Below, piece by piece: positions 17,301 through 26,905 of a stretch of 64,000 bases of DNA. Each line of letters opens with the position of its first letter. Position 1 is the first letter of the stretch. The notes beneath the pieces are model-generated. The model searched no databases. It worked only from the letters and a program-made list of their open reading frames with translations, and had not been told where the DNA came from. The position numbers and the translations under genes were made by a program. Origin of the DNA: Chitinophaga pendula (GTDB lineage: Bacteria; Bacteroidota; Bacteroidia; Chitinophagales; Chitinophagaceae); NCBI RefSeq assembly GCF_020386615.1, contig NZ_CP077769.1:2728001-2792000 (forward strand). The letters are read 5' to 3'.

Positions 17301-19552
17301 GAGCGGCTACATCCCAGCAGGTCTATGCACCCATCGAAGCGGGGAGCTGTTATCCAGTCAAAGGAGGACAATTGATCCGGATGTAAGATGATCGGTGTAG
17401 AAAATCTCCCGGCTATTTGTTGTGCTAGCAGATCATCTTCTTCTTTTACTAGGATAGCTACTGTTTGTAAGAATGGACTTTCCGTAGACCGTGGCCACTC
17501 GGCTGTTATCCACTGTTTAGAGACCCAAGAACGGCTGCGGGTATCCGGTGTGGTCTGCTGTGGTGGCGTAGCTACGGGTAGTGCAGCGGCTACAGGTACA
17601 GGGGTCGCTGCCGGTATCGATGCAGCGGGAGGGGCGCACCACCAGGACTCCCGTAAAAAGGGGTAGGTAGGCAGACTAACACGGTAAGGTACTGTTGTAT
17701 TGTATAGCCGTAACCAATTGATACGGGCACCGTTCACCCATTCGGCAGCCAGCGCTGACAATGCCTGCTGCATATACCAGCTCTCCAACTGCGCCGCTGT
17801 CGCCGATGAACTTCCTTTTCCTTTTTTGACATGCCCTGTGAATAATGCAGGGCTGCTGTTTTCTTCCAGGAAATGCTGTAATGTCGTATGCAATGCTGCG
17901 AGGCTATCGGCAACGATCGCCAGTCTCCACGACATTTCATCCCGGCCGGTCTGGGCGGTGTAACAAATATCTGCGAGGCGTAATGCTGGATGTGCGGTAA
18001 TATGTTCGCTCATTTTCGCCGCATACTCATGCAATTGCTCCTGTGTATGGGCAGACAGTACAAATAATGCAGGGTGATGGTCTTCCACACCGGCAGTGTT
18101 AGCCCTATATTCTTCGATGACGAGGTGTGCATTAGTACCGCTAAATCCAAAAGAACTTACACAAGCCCTACGGGGCTGCCCGGTAGTTGTTTGCCATTGT
18201 TTGGTATCTGTATTGACAAAAAACGGCGAGTCGGAAAAGTTAAAGTGTTCGTTATGATGTTTAAAATGCAAGGTAGGCACGAGTTGCTGATGCTGCATGC
18301 AAAGCAGTACTTTATGAATACTGGCGGCACCGGCAGCCGCGGAAGTATGTCCGAGATTACTCTTGACGGCACCGATGGCGCAATAATTTCTTTTATCGGT
18401 GCTGCTTTTAAACGCCGTTGAGAGTGCTTCGAGCTCTATAGGATCGCCCAGTTTGGTGCCGGTGCCATGCATTTCTGCATAGGAAATGGTAGCCGGATCT
18501 ATCCGGTAGCGACGATATATTTCTTTTTCCAATGCGATCTGGCTGCCCAGGTTAGGTGCTGTGATACCATTGGTTTTACCATCCTGGTTGATACCGGAGC
18601 CGATGATGACGCCATAGATATGATCATGGTCTGCTTCCGCATCTTGCAGGCGTTTCAATATCAGGGCGCCGGCGCCTTCTCCGGGTACGAATCCATTGGC
18701 GCCGTTGTCGAAGGCCTTACACTGCCCATCCGGAGAGAGCATTCCTGCACTACACATACTCATGTAGGAGCCGGGGGTGAGATAGAGTGTTACGCCACCT
18801 ACCAGTGCCATATCGATCTCGCCATGCCGTAGTGCCTGGCAAGCCAGGTGGGCTCCTACCAAAGAGGAGGAGCAGGCGGTGTCGATCGGTATTGCGGGGC
18901 CTTTCAGGTTCAGGAAATAAGAGATCCTGGCCGGTGCGATCGCATAGCTGTTGCCAGTGGTCGCCGATGAGCTGTTATTGTAATGAGAAAGGATAACGCC
19001 ATATTCATTGCTCATGATCCCCATGTATACACCACAATTCTTATTGCTCAGAGACTGCCGGCAATAGCCCGCATCTTCAAATGCCCTGTAAGCCTCTTGC
19101 AGAAATATCCTGTGTTGCGGGTCCATTGCTTCTGCTTCTGCCGGTGATATGTTGAAGAACAGCGGATCAAATTCTGCGATATCATCCAGCATGCCCATCC
19201 ATTTGCAATAGATCTTACCTTCCTGGTAAGGATAAGGTGCATAGAATGCATCTGCGTCCCAGCGGAAGGCGGGTATTTCCCGTACGGTATTTCTGCCATG
19301 CAGAAGGTTATCCCAGTATTGGTCTAAATGGGCAGCGCCCGGATACCGTCCTGAAATGCCGACAATGGCAATAGGTGTTGTATCTGCAGCTATTGCCCCC
19401 TGTGCGGGAGGCACGATATCTGATGGGGTAGGATTCGGAGTGGGGATCTTTTGTGTTGCCTGTGCGGCTTTAAGCTGTTGCAATGCTTTCTTTGCTTCTT
19501 CAGGACTGATCTCTCCTGCTTTCAGCGCGCGTAAAATATCCTGTGAATTCAT
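14324..19552 (-). CDS. Trans-AT PKS protein: docking-KS-KR-ACP-KS0
   Basis: 1742 residues from ATG 19552. An in-frame ATG at 19609 is possible, but MNSQDILRALKAGEIS is the usual start of such docking segments. Order: helical docking segment 1-30 (ALKAGEISPEEA); KS about 60-485 with DTACSSSL, HGTGTKLGD and NLGHTSAAAG intact, so elongating; linker ending LPTYPF; KR about 875-1080 with GGTKGIG and SDYAMANA; ACP with Ser1194 (YGVDSII); second KS about 1277-1690. In the second KS the active Cys is kept (DTACSSAL) but HGTGT reads NGSGS (His to Asn1564) and the following GDPIE is lost: a non-elongating KS0. The protein ends shortly after this KS, and its DH partner is on the next protein 29 bases downstream. 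There is no AT. It would extend by one unit, reduce to beta-OH and hand over for dehydration. Confidence 0.93.
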   Translation of the reverse strand: MNSQDILRALKAGEISPEEAKKALQQLKAAQATQKIPTPNPTPSDIVPPAQGAIAADTTPIAIVGISGRYPGAAHLDQYWDNLLHGRNTVREIPAFRWDADAFYAPYPYQEGKIYCKWMGMLDDIAEFDPLFFNISPAEAEAMDPQHRIFLQEAYRAFEDAGYCRQSLSNKNCGVYMGIMSNEYGVILSHYNNSSSATTGNSYAIAPARISYFLNLKGPAIPIDTACSSSLVGAHLACQALRHGEIDMALVGGVTLYLTPGSYMSMCSAGMLSPDGQCKAFDNGANGFVPGEGAGALILKRLQDAEADHDHIYGVIIGSGINQDGKTNGITAPNLGSQIALEKEIYRRYRIDPATISYAEMHGTGTKLGDPIELEALSTAFKSSTDKRNYCAIGAVKSNLGHTSAAAGAASIHKVLLCMQHQQLVPTLHFKHHNEHFNFSDSPFFVNTDTKQWQTTTGQPRRACVSSFGFSGTNAHLVIEEYRANTAGVEDHHPALFVLSAHTQEQLHEYAAKMSEHITAHPALRLADICYTAQTGRDEMSWRLAIVADSLAALHTTLQHFLEENSSPALFTGHVKKGKGSSSATAAQLESWYMQQALSALAAEWVNGARINWLRLYNTTVPYRVSLPTYPFLRESWWCAPPAASIPAATPVPVAAALPVATPPQQTTPDTRSRSWVSKQWITAEWPRSTESPFLQTVAILVKEEDDLLAQQIAGRFSTPIILHPDQLSSFDWITAPRFDGCIDLLGCSRSSTDWSLWVPWLQQLIEQDRQHKLTLLALSRGLEAFLNQDMLLSGAGQAALYRMLQSEYSHLCSRHIDIAAATTEEELQKIIATEWESTGNEPEITYRNGQRYRSVLQQLPLPGTNGRKPVFLPGQVLLITGGTKGIGMQCALHFARHYHVKFIALLGREHWPHKSEWAAIKHSDSPLAQKIRDVEELESMGVSVRVYQPDLTNREAVTQCIEKITNTLGPIAGVIHSAGIVDKDNPAFIRKTIPGMEAVWSPKTIALELLYEQLKTSPLQFFLLFSSVSAIIPSLSIGQSDYAMANAWMDYRAQTLAPHFPIISIQWPSWKETGMGETRGSVYQRTGLWSHTNEEGLQWLDHILAHRPAAVILPAIVHPGRWKPEQLLQKALEPSPAVQAPVTPVPQEKKLAPAADLFTGVRGWLLTLFAQELKIAADRLETDTAFQDYGVDSIILTQIVRHINQLIPAPMDPSILYEYATIDALADWLSKEYESPLRELQAMTTPAIASTPSKAPAAAAKQTTAAPSTATATTTDIAVVGMSARFPGAPDLKQYWTLLREGQVAIGAVPPARTGKTAGYYAGTITTLSHFDPAYFLLPEEDARAMDPQALLILEESLKTFHHAGYTAAEVKGQPIGVYIGGRSRHTPDPEDWRKARNPVVTVGQNYLATNVSQFFDLRGPALVVDTACSSALTGMQIAIQSLLTGHIRSALVGGVSVLQDGSQLLFQQRGLLGDTPAFHVFDQRARGIIPGEGAGMVLLKTLSQAQADGDQIYAVIKGLAINNDGRTAGPATPNPQAQKEVMIQALAASGLTPTDIGYIEANGSGSEVTDLLELKAIQTVYSTPGRTALGLGSIKPNIGHPLCAEGIASFIKVALMLAHQETVPFLSGEQPLRHFDMAAASLEFPRQAGAWPYEATAAAINCFADGGTNAHVILTAAAEQPDHIITRKPLPIPALNRQDLHPAKPAVATKQPASGDAVGVYLQHPSGSDHNIWKLMQATS

Positions 19553-19653
19553 GGTACAATAAGCTTTAGTGAACGGACAGTTATCCATTGGCATACAGGT
19601 GATGTTCAACCGGGGATATCCCGGTTGACACCTGTTGTTAACTGTACAAATTA

Positions 19654-20403
19654 TTATCTGCCAAAGAGGGCCATAATACGGTCTTTCACTTCCGGCTGGT
19701 GGAAGGTGACGCCGTGCATCGCTACTTCTTTTTCTATGATGGCAGGTAATTTTTCACGGGCTTCTGCTACCAGGTGATCTTTAAGGGTGATGAGTGATAC
19801 TCTTGGTTTTTCTGCCAGCGTTCTTGCCAGTTGCAGGGCATATTCCAATACCTCTGCTCTCGGTAGTACCGGGAAAGAGATGCCTCTTTTCTCTAGTTCT
19901 ACTCCCCGGAAGTTAGCGGCGGTGAGTAGCATTTCTTCTGCGAGGCTGATACCTAGTTTCTGGGGGAGCACATAGGTAGCACCCATACCAGGCGTGAATC
20001 CGTATTTCATAAAGTTGGTCGTATAGACACTTTCTTTACTCAGGATTACAAAGTCGCTGAACAGGCCGAATACAAAACCACCGCCAATACCATGTCCCTG
20101 CATTGCGGAGATTACGGGGATGCGGCACTCCAATGCCAGGCTATACAGGTTGGTATCGGTAAATTTCACTTTGGCATCGTTAATGGCCAGCAAAGCGTCC
20201 TGTGTACCACCAGAACAGAAGTAGCTGTCATATCCGGTAAGGATCACCACTTTGTAGTGCTGATTTTCGCCGATAGCTGCAAAAGCCTTTATTAGCCCTA
20301 CCATGATATCTTCGGTGAACGTATTTTTATGTTCTTTATCCTGCATGGTCAGCAGTACAATGCCAGGTTCTATTTCTCTTAAGTCAACTGCGGGTTGTGA
20401 CAT
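19654..20403 (-). CDS. ECH2 beta-branching enoyl-CoA hydratase-like decarboxylase (PksI type)
   Basis: This 249-residue crotonase-fold enzyme has an oxyanion loop QGHGIGGGFVFGL and the segment YTTNFMKYGFTPGMGATY, closely like PksI and other ECH2 enzymes. In beta-branching, ECH2 decarboxylates the 3-methylglutaconyl-ACP made by HCS and ECH1. That leaves a beta-methyl, alpha,beta-unsaturated chain, or an exomethylene, on the acceptor ACP. The gene is 47 bases behind ECH1 in the same operon and completes a full five-gene cassette. Length and residues are normal. In this cluster the olefin would usually be reduced by the in-line ER behind the acceptor ACPs. Confidence 0.93.
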   Translation of the reverse strand: MSQPAVDLREIEPGIVLLTMQDKEHKNTFTEDIMVGLIKAFAAIGENQHYKVVILTGYDSYFCSGGTQDALLAINDAKVKFTDTNLYSLALECRIPVISAMQGHGIGGGFVFGLFSDFVILSKESVYTTNFMKYGFTPGMGATYVLPQKLGISLAEEMLLTAANFRGVELEKRGISFPVLPRAEVLEYALQLARTLAEKPRVSLITLKDHLVAEAREKLPAIIEKEVAMHGVTFHQPEVKDRIMALFGR

Positions 20404-20450
20404 TTTCTAGGGTTTGTTGGGGTGAAGGAATATGGGGCGATGGCGTAGGA

Positions 20451-21215
20451 TTAATTTTCCCAAGGGAACAATCCGGTCTTGACAAAGCGGGTGATACGTG
20501 CGAGGTTCTCGGGGTCAGAGAATACTTCTTTGTTGGCTGCAATCGCGGCTGCTCTCGGCGCCTGCAGATCATGCAACAGGCTCATGTAGCGTTTATAACG
20601 CTGGATGCCTGTTTTAGACAGGTTCTTCAGACGGAGGAGATGTGTACGCAACAGTGCATCGCTTTGAGAATCGAATGCATCTACCAGCCCCCAGGCATGC
20701 GCCTGTTGTACGGTTACCGGTTTGGTCATCAGTGTAAGATACTGTGCTTTCTGGAAACCGATCTTCCGGATAAGGAAAGGCATTACACAAGCAGGTAATA
20801 GTCCGAACAACAGTTCTGACAAGCTGAACACTGCCTGTTGGTCCGCCAGTACGATATCGCAGGCTGCGACAAAGCCTATACCACCGGCGTTTGCTTTCCC
20901 TCTTACGTGAGCGATAGTAATAAACGGTCCTGTGGCGAGACGCAGCCAGAGATCGTACAAGGCCTCGGGTCCCTGGGTGGGGACCGTCTGCGTGCCTGTG
21001 TTTTCTCCGGCTGCTGCCTTAAAGTCTGCACCGAAACAGAACACTTCCGGCAATCCTTCTACCACCACGATAGTAGCAGTGGACTCACAAAGTGTGAGTA
21101 CTTCGATACATTCCGCGATCAACTGATCGTTGATGGTATTATTCGCTTCCGGACGATGGAACTGTAAAAAACAGATAGTGTCCTGGAAGCGGACTTTTAG
21201 TGTTTGGTAGTTCAT
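20451..21215 (-). CDS. ECH1 beta-branching enoyl-CoA hydratase-like dehydratase (PksH type)
   Basis: This crotonase-family enzyme (254 residues from ATG 21215) resembles PksH and other ECH1 enzymes that dehydrate 3-hydroxy-3-methylglutaryl-ACP. Landmarks are the opening MNYQTLKVRFQDTICFLQF, FCFGADFKAA (first oxyanion strand), VRGKANAGGIGFVAACDI (second oxyanion element) and the Pro-containing FGLLPACVMPFLIRKIG. The chosen ATG overlaps the HCS stop as ATGA, a translational-coupling arrangement; another ATG at 21224 would add three residues. It acts between HCS and ECH2 on the tandem acceptor ACPs of the giant synthase. Confidence 0.92.
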   Translation of the reverse strand: MNYQTLKVRFQDTICFLQFHRPEANNTINDQLIAECIEVLTLCESTATIVVVEGLPEVFCFGADFKAAAGENTGTQTVPTQGPEALYDLWLRLATGPFITIAHVRGKANAGGIGFVAACDIVLADQQAVFSLSELLFGLLPACVMPFLIRKIGFQKAQYLTLMTKPVTVQQAHAWGLVDAFDSQSDALLRTHLLRLKNLSKTGIQRYKRYMSLLHDLQAPRAAAIAANKEVFSDPENLARITRFVKTGLFPWEN

Positions 21216-22474
21216 GCGCTCCATTCGTATTTTCTGTGAAACTCCCTGATTTCTTTCAGATACAGGCGTTGTTTACCCTGTGTGGATGCCCAGGCTCCCG
21301 GGATGATATTTTTATCGAGGGTAACGTTGCGGGTACCGAAGCGGATCGCGCCATTACCTACCAGCAGTGCATCGTATTCCTGCATGGACAGCTTATAGCG
21401 TTCGCTGATATGTTTTTCGATCTGAAGACTTTGTTGTCTGGCTTGTCCTTCCTTGGATACTACACCGCTGTAGAATTCAGAACAACAGCCGGAGCCGTAG
21501 GAGAACTGACCGATACGTTTGGGCACATCATAATTGCCGGTATCGATGGTGCCGGCCAATGACATGAATACGGTGCCGCCCATGATGTTGCCTACTCGTT
21601 GGCAATAGGTCAGCCCTGGTGTTACGCGTTGTTTGAAGTCTGCTTCGATTTCGTTGGGAGATGCTTTTACTACTTTCCGCATCATGGTACGGTGTGCGCC
21701 TTTTACCATGCCACCGAAAGGAGTATGGAAGGTGAGGTATTGAAAGGTGTCTTTATAGCTGACGCCTGTTACTCTTTTCTGGTATTCGCCAAATGCGCGT
21801 TCGCAGCAATCGAGGTAGGACATCAGTGAGAGGTCGGCATCTCCGGCTTCGCTATCGGGAACGGGGCGGCAGGTGTCCATTACTTCGAATCCATAGTAGC
21901 CATTGGCGCCTACATCTACCTGGAATACGTAGGGACGATCGCTTACGAGTATGGCTACGGCGCCGGCGCCACCACTAGGTTCAGCGAATGACCAGTCTTC
22001 GGAGATGGCTTCACCACCTTCTACTACCATAAAGCGGGAGATATCGGTGGCTATCACCAAGGCTTTGGCGCCGGGCGATGCTTGTCCGAGGATAAAGTTA
22101 ACCGCCATCTGGAATCCTGCTGTACCGGAATAGCAGGCTTGTTTGAGTTCAAACAGGCGGCAGTTGCGGTTCAGTCCCAGATAGTGGTGGATATATGTAC
22201 TCATAGATTTACCGAAATCCACGCCGGACTCTGTACAGGTGATGAGTAATTCTATACGATCTCTTTCTGCCGGTGTGAGCCGGTCGATGATGGGTTTGGC
22301 AGCGTTTACACCGAATGTAACAGGGTCTTCATAAGGGAGTGCCACTGTTTTTTCTTTCATCAGGAGGTTCTCGAACCTGGCGGTATCCAGCTTGCGGTGT
22401 CTGGCTAGCTCCATAACATCCAGGCTGGCCGTCCCGCCAAAAACATTCAATGCTTCAATTCCAACGTTAGTCAT
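21212..22474 (-). CDS. HMG-CoA synthase-like enzyme of beta-branching (PksG type)
   Basis: A 420-residue HCS. It condenses acetyl from the donor ACP with the beta-keto group of the chain on the acceptor ACP, which starts the methyl branch. Catalytic residues are present: Glu82 in CTESGVD, Cys114 in LKQACYSGTAG and His250 in TFHTPFGG. The C-terminal GQFSYGSGCCSEF segment is also typical of the family. It is the central enzyme of the cassette and lies 66 bases after the decarboxylating KS. One HCS must serve all acceptor modules, five of which are visible here through their Trp-flagged ACPs. Confidence 0.95.
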   Translation of the reverse strand: MTNVGIEALNVFGGTASLDVMELARHRKLDTARFENLLMKEKTVALPYEDPVTFGVNAAKPIIDRLTPAERDRIELLITCTESGVDFGKSMSTYIHHYLGLNRNCRLFELKQACYSGTAGFQMAVNFILGQASPGAKALVIATDISRFMVVEGGEAISEDWSFAEPSGGAGAVAILVSDRPYVFQVDVGANGYYGFEVMDTCRPVPDSEAGDADLSLMSYLDCCERAFGEYQKRVTGVSYKDTFQYLTFHTPFGGMVKGAHRTMMRKVVKASPNEIEADFKQRVTPGLTYCQRVGNIMGGTVFMSLAGTIDTGNYDVPKRIGQFSYGSGCCSEFYSGVVSKEGQARQQSLQIEKHISERYKLSMQEYDALLVGNGAIRFGTRNVTLDKNIIPGAWASTQGKQRLYLKEIREFHRKYEWSA

Positions 22475-22540
22475 AAGGGTAAATTTGTTAGCGCTTGCGG
22501 ATAGTGATGCAGGCGCAGGATTAAAGAATGGGTGATCAAT

Positions 22541-23779
22541 TTAGATGTTGGGTGTCGGGGTACATAAGCTGATGGCAGTATTGATACCTCCAAAGCCAAA
22601 GCTCAGGCTTATAGCGTGTTGTATGGCATGTTCCACCGGGGTTTCTTTTACCCAGTTGAAGGATGGAACGATGGGGTTTTCCAGGTTACGGGTAGGATGT
22701 AAGCGGCCGGCCTCCATTTGTAGCAGGGTGGCAATCACTTCTACGGTGCCGGCGGCGCTGATGCCATGTCCCGTAATGGACTTGGTGGCATTGATATAGG
22801 CATGAGTGAGGCCACAGTCTTGCAATGCCTGCAATTCTGTCTCATCTCCTACCATAGATCCGGTGCCATGAGGGTTTACATAGTCAATATCTGCGGCTGT
22901 AATACCAGCCTTTTCGAGGGTATTCCTGATTACGGTACATTCTCCTTCATAGGAAGGATTGGGGTTGCGGTTGGCATCCATTGCGATCGCCCAACCGCTA
23001 ATAGTTGCATAGGATCGCCTTCCCCTGGCAGCTGCCAGGTCGGCTCTTTCTACGACTACTACACCGCAGGACTCTCCATAGATAAAACCATCTCTGTTAC
23101 TGTCGAAGGGTCGACAGGCTTTTGCCGGTGTTTCGGCATGTTTCGTAGAGCCCATGGCTCCGAGCGAACGAAATGCCTGGAACTCCCAGTAAGACAGGTC
23201 CATCAGAGCGCCTATCGCGATGCAAACATCCGCCTGGCCTGACATGACAGCTTCGGCTGCCTGGAGTATCACCGCCAGCCCGCTGGCAGATGCGCCGCCA
23301 AGCGTATAAGCGAATCCACGGATACCAAACTGCTCTGTACAGAGGCCGCAGATGTCGCTATCCAGAAAGGATATGCCATATGCAGGCCGGAGGAAGCGAG
23401 CGCGATCCCGGTATTGCTCATAAGTTTGTTGTAATTCCCGTTGTTGTACATTGGAACCTCCTACGATAAGGCCTATACGGGTGGCATCTACTTCTCCCAA
23501 TCCGGCATCCGCCCAGGCTTCCGCCAGTGTCACGAGCGCCACTTCCGCAGAGAGGGAAGCACCCCTCAGGAGTTTGCGGGGGATGCTATCAGGATAGGTC
23601 AGTGCAGGTATCTCTGCACCCAGATAAGCAGAATTGTACTGGCGGCCGGGACGTTCCATCACTTTGAATGCGTGATCCCCGTTTAGCAAAGCTGTTGAAA
23701 AGGCCGCTTTGCCCTGGCCAACAGCGGCTGTTATACCCACACCCGATATAACGCAGGAGGGGTTATTGTTTCTTTGCAT
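22541..23779 (-). CDS. Free-standing decarboxylating KS of beta-branching (PksF type)
   Basis: This 412-residue stand-alone ketosynthase lacks the active cysteine. The nucleophile position reads LGGASASG, with Ser164 in place of Cys, while both histidines remain (PHGTGS, SITGHGISAAG). This is the known form of cassette KS enzymes, which decarboxylate malonyl to acetyl on the donor ACP and do not condense. Its start overlaps the donor ACP gene by 17 bases, consistent with coupled translation and a shared role. Confidence 0.94.
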   Translation of the reverse strand: MQRNNNPSCVISGVGITAAVGQGKAAFSTALLNGDHAFKVMERPGRQYNSAYLGAEIPALTYPDSIPRKLLRGASLSAEVALVTLAEAWADAGLGEVDATRIGLIVGGSNVQQRELQQTYEQYRDRARFLRPAYGISFLDSDICGLCTEQFGIRGFAYTLGGASASGLAVILQAAEAVMSGQADVCIAIGALMDLSYWEFQAFRSLGAMGSTKHAETPAKACRPFDSNRDGFIYGESCGVVVVERADLAAARGRRSYATISGWAIAMDANRNPNPSYEGECTVIRNTLEKAGITAADIDYVNPHGTGSMVGDETELQALQDCGLTHAYINATKSITGHGISAAGTVEVIATLLQMEAGRLHPTRNLENPIVPSFNWVKETPVEHAIQHAISLSFGFGGINTAISLCTPTPNI

Positions 23780-24005
23780 AAAATAACTCTACCAGGTCTT
23801 CTATGTTCTGAGCACCAAACAACTCAACCAACGGTACTTCCAGTTCGAGGGTTTCCATTGTCATTGTAGTGATATCCGCACGGTCTACGGAATTAGCACC
23901 TAATTCCTTTAATTGGTCGGTGATCTTAAATTCATGTGATTCCAGTTCCGGAATAACTTCGAGTGTGTGCTTCACGATGATCTGAAAAATGGCTTCTTTT
24001 TCCAT
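23763..24005 (-). CDS. Donor acyl carrier protein of the beta-branching cassette
   Basis: An 80-residue free ACP of the AcpK type. The carrier serine is Ser39 in GANSVDRADI; the NSVDRA form is typical of cassette donor ACPs and lacks the Trp flag of the acceptors. It would be charged with malonyl by a trans AT (not in the window), decarboxylated to acetyl by the adjacent KS, and used by HCS. The gene begins 11 bases after the stop of the giant PKS gene and overlaps the next gene. The cassette is therefore embedded in one operon between PKS genes. Confidence 0.94.
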   Translation of the reverse strand: MEKEAIFQIIVKHTLEVIPELESHEFKITDQLKELGANSVDRADITTMTMETLELEVPLVELFGAQNIEDLVELFYAKKQ

Positions 24006-24016
24006 GTGTCTGATAT

Positions 24017-26905
24017 TTAGAGGTTTAATTGAGATAAAATCTTGTCAGCGTCTTCTATATCGAGGGCACCACCCTGCACCTGCAACAGCAGCTCATCTAC
24101 GGAGGATACTTCTGCCAGCATACTGCTGCTGCCATTTCCGGACAACGCTTCATGCAGGTATCCTGTCAAGTCCCTGATGGTGGTATATTCGTATAGCCGT
24201 GTCGCAGCCAGGCTGGTTCCAAACCGTTTATTGATTGCGTGTGCCCATTCCACTCCTGTAATTGAGTCCAGGCCCATATCGATAAACGGCCTGTCTACAT
24301 CTACCTCTTCCGGTAACAGGAATAATGTTTCCGCAAAACTGACGATCAGCGCTGTCGCCAGCTCTTCTTCCGAAATCACCGGATGCGTTACCGATACGAT
24401 ACGTTTCTCCTGGATCATATCAGCTGCTGCAATATGATGCACAGAAGCAGGCGGAATTAATCCTGTGTGGGCTGGAGGTGCTGACGTTGTTACAGGTTCA
24501 AATGTTGTTAAGTTCACTAACGGCAGCTCTGCCTGAATGGAATCCTTTCTTTCCGCAGGTATGGTGATAGCAGGCAGAGGTATATCCGACAGAGCGGTGA
24601 TATCGACAGACGGATGGGCCATCTCTTCCGCTATCATAGCCGCTAATTCGTCTATGGTCGGGTAGTGATATACTTTTGTAGCGGGGATCGCCGTGCCGAA
24701 TTGTTTATTGACTGCCCGTATCCACTCTACCCCTATAATGGAATCCAGTCCCATTTCTACAAATTGTTTGTCTACCTCCACTTCATCAGGAGAGAGGAAG
24801 AGCATTTCGGCAAGGCTTTTCGTCAATTCTTCTTTAATGGTATCCAGCGGTAGCAGTTGCGGGAGCGCTGTCGACGGAGCAGGCGCCGGGATGACTGTTA
24901 TTGCAGGCTCCTGCACTATCTGCGCCGGCGCAGCATAGGATGTATCTGCTACGGCTGCCGGTGTAAAAGCTGACAGGTTTAGCTGAATACCCTGGGGTTT
25001 GTGGATGCTTTCCGCCGGATCGGTTATAGTGGGGATAGCAGTAGTTACCGGGGTTGTAGCAGGTGTTGTTACCGGAGGGGTCACAGATATTTCCGGGAGC
25101 CAATATACTTCTTTGGCAAATGGATAACCCGGTAAACTGATGCGACGAGGCGAATGACCATCATACCATTGCTGCCAGTCGAAAGGCATTCCTTTCACCC
25201 ATAGTTTCATGAGTTTATCATAGGTCCGCTGACGGGTCCATTTCTCTACGGCAATCTGCATTTCTTCTTCTTCCAGTAACTCCAGTGTTTCTTTGTTGCC
25301 TTTAGCCTGCCCTGAGATCACACCTGCGATTTTCTCTCCACGCAACCAGGAAGTGAGCTGTTCCTGTAGCTGTACCAGGTCATTTGTTATTATGGCCAGT
25401 CGTTCGTCCATTGCTTCCCGTCCGGTCTGCAATGTGTAAGCGACAGACGGTAAGTCGGCCTCTTTATAAATGCCCCGGGACAATGCCTCCAACAGCTGCC
25501 CTGCTCTCTCTTTCAGGCGATCTGCATGTCTGGCGGACAATACGATCACCTGAGGTGTTGACACATTGTTGGGGCCGGATACTGGTGCAACGTATTCTTC
25601 AACGATGATATGTGCATTGGCACCACCTGCGCCGAAAGAAGAAAGTCCGGCTATGCGCAGTTGTTCTTTCGGCTCTCCGTCTACTTCACTTACCGGTCGT
25701 TTCCATTCCTGCAATGTCTGTTGCAAGATGAACGGAGAGCTTTCAAAATCGATATTCGGATTTAATACATTAGCATGCAGGCTGGGTACCAGCTGGCGAT
25801 GTTTCATTTGCAGAACGATCTTGGTCAGACCGGCGATACCTGCTGCGGCTTCGAGGTGTCCGATATTGCTTTTTACCGATCCTATCGCGCAATATTGTTT
25901 GTCTGCCGTGTCTTTTCCGAAAGCCTGTTGGAGACCTGAGATCTCTATCGGGTCACCCAATACGGTACCGGTACCATGTGCTTCTATATAGCTAATATCG
26001 CGTGCATTTACACCCGCTTTATCCAGCGCTTTGCGGATAACGGCCGCTTGTGCAACCGGGTTTGGCACGGTATAGCCATTTGTCTTTCCTCCATGGTTAA
26101 TGCTGGTGCCACGTATTATGGCGTATATATGATCTCCATCTGCTTCGGCCTGTGATAGTCGTTTGAGCAATACGGTACCTACTCCTTCGCCCGGTACGAA
26201 GCCATCTCCTCCGGCACCAAAACTGCGGCATTCGTTTCCTCCGGACAGCATACGCTGCGCGCAGAGTCCGACATAGCTAGCCGGGTGCAGATAGAGGTTT
26301 ACGCCACCGGCTATGGCCAGTTCACATTCTTCCCGCAGCAGATGTTCACATGCTTCATGGATAGCTGTGAGTGAAGAAGAACACATGGTATCAACCGGCA
26401 TACTTGGTCCCTGGAGGTTCAGCAGGTAAGAAATACGGTTAGCTACGGAACTGAAGGAAGTATGCGGAAATATCTTAGCACCCTGTTGCCATAGAGAGGG
26501 GCCATATAGCTCAAAGCCCGTCTTTGTAATACCGGCAAATACGCCAACGCTGTATTGATGACGTGTTCCCAGGAGGTGGCGGGTATATCCTGCATCTTCG
26601 AGCACCTGCCAGCAGCTTTCAATGAAAAGCCTTTCCTGAGGGTCCATATTGAGCGCTTCACGAGGTGCTATGTTGAAGAATTTGGGATCAAAGGCAGCAA
26701 AGTCACGAACGAAGCCGCCCCATTTACTGTAGCTCTTCCCCTGCGTGACGGCGCTGTCAGCATTTTCCTGGAAAAATCCTTCCAATGCCCAACGTTCGGA
26801 GGGTATCTCCGTGATACAGTTCTTGCCGGCTTTCAGATTATCCCAGTATTCGAAGAGATTATCTGCTTGCGGGTACCGGCCATTTATACCGATAATGGCA
26901 ATAGG
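24017..26905 (-). other. PKS module 10: KS-ACP-ACP, beta-branching without ER
   Basis: KS has TMCSSSL. ACP Ser 13053 (DSIIGVEW) and Ser 13212 (DSITGVEW) keep the Trp flag. No ER follows; the protein ends in a helical segment about 30 residues long. KPQGIQL is at about 24976-25000. The branch made here should therefore stay unsaturated. Confidence 0.86.

Noticed and set aside
19553..19609. Upstream ATG extending the KS-KR-ACP-KS0 protein by 19 residues
   Set aside because: The docking segment starts cleanly at MNSQDIL; the extension is Cys-rich and unlike PKS N-termini. It cannot be fully excluded.
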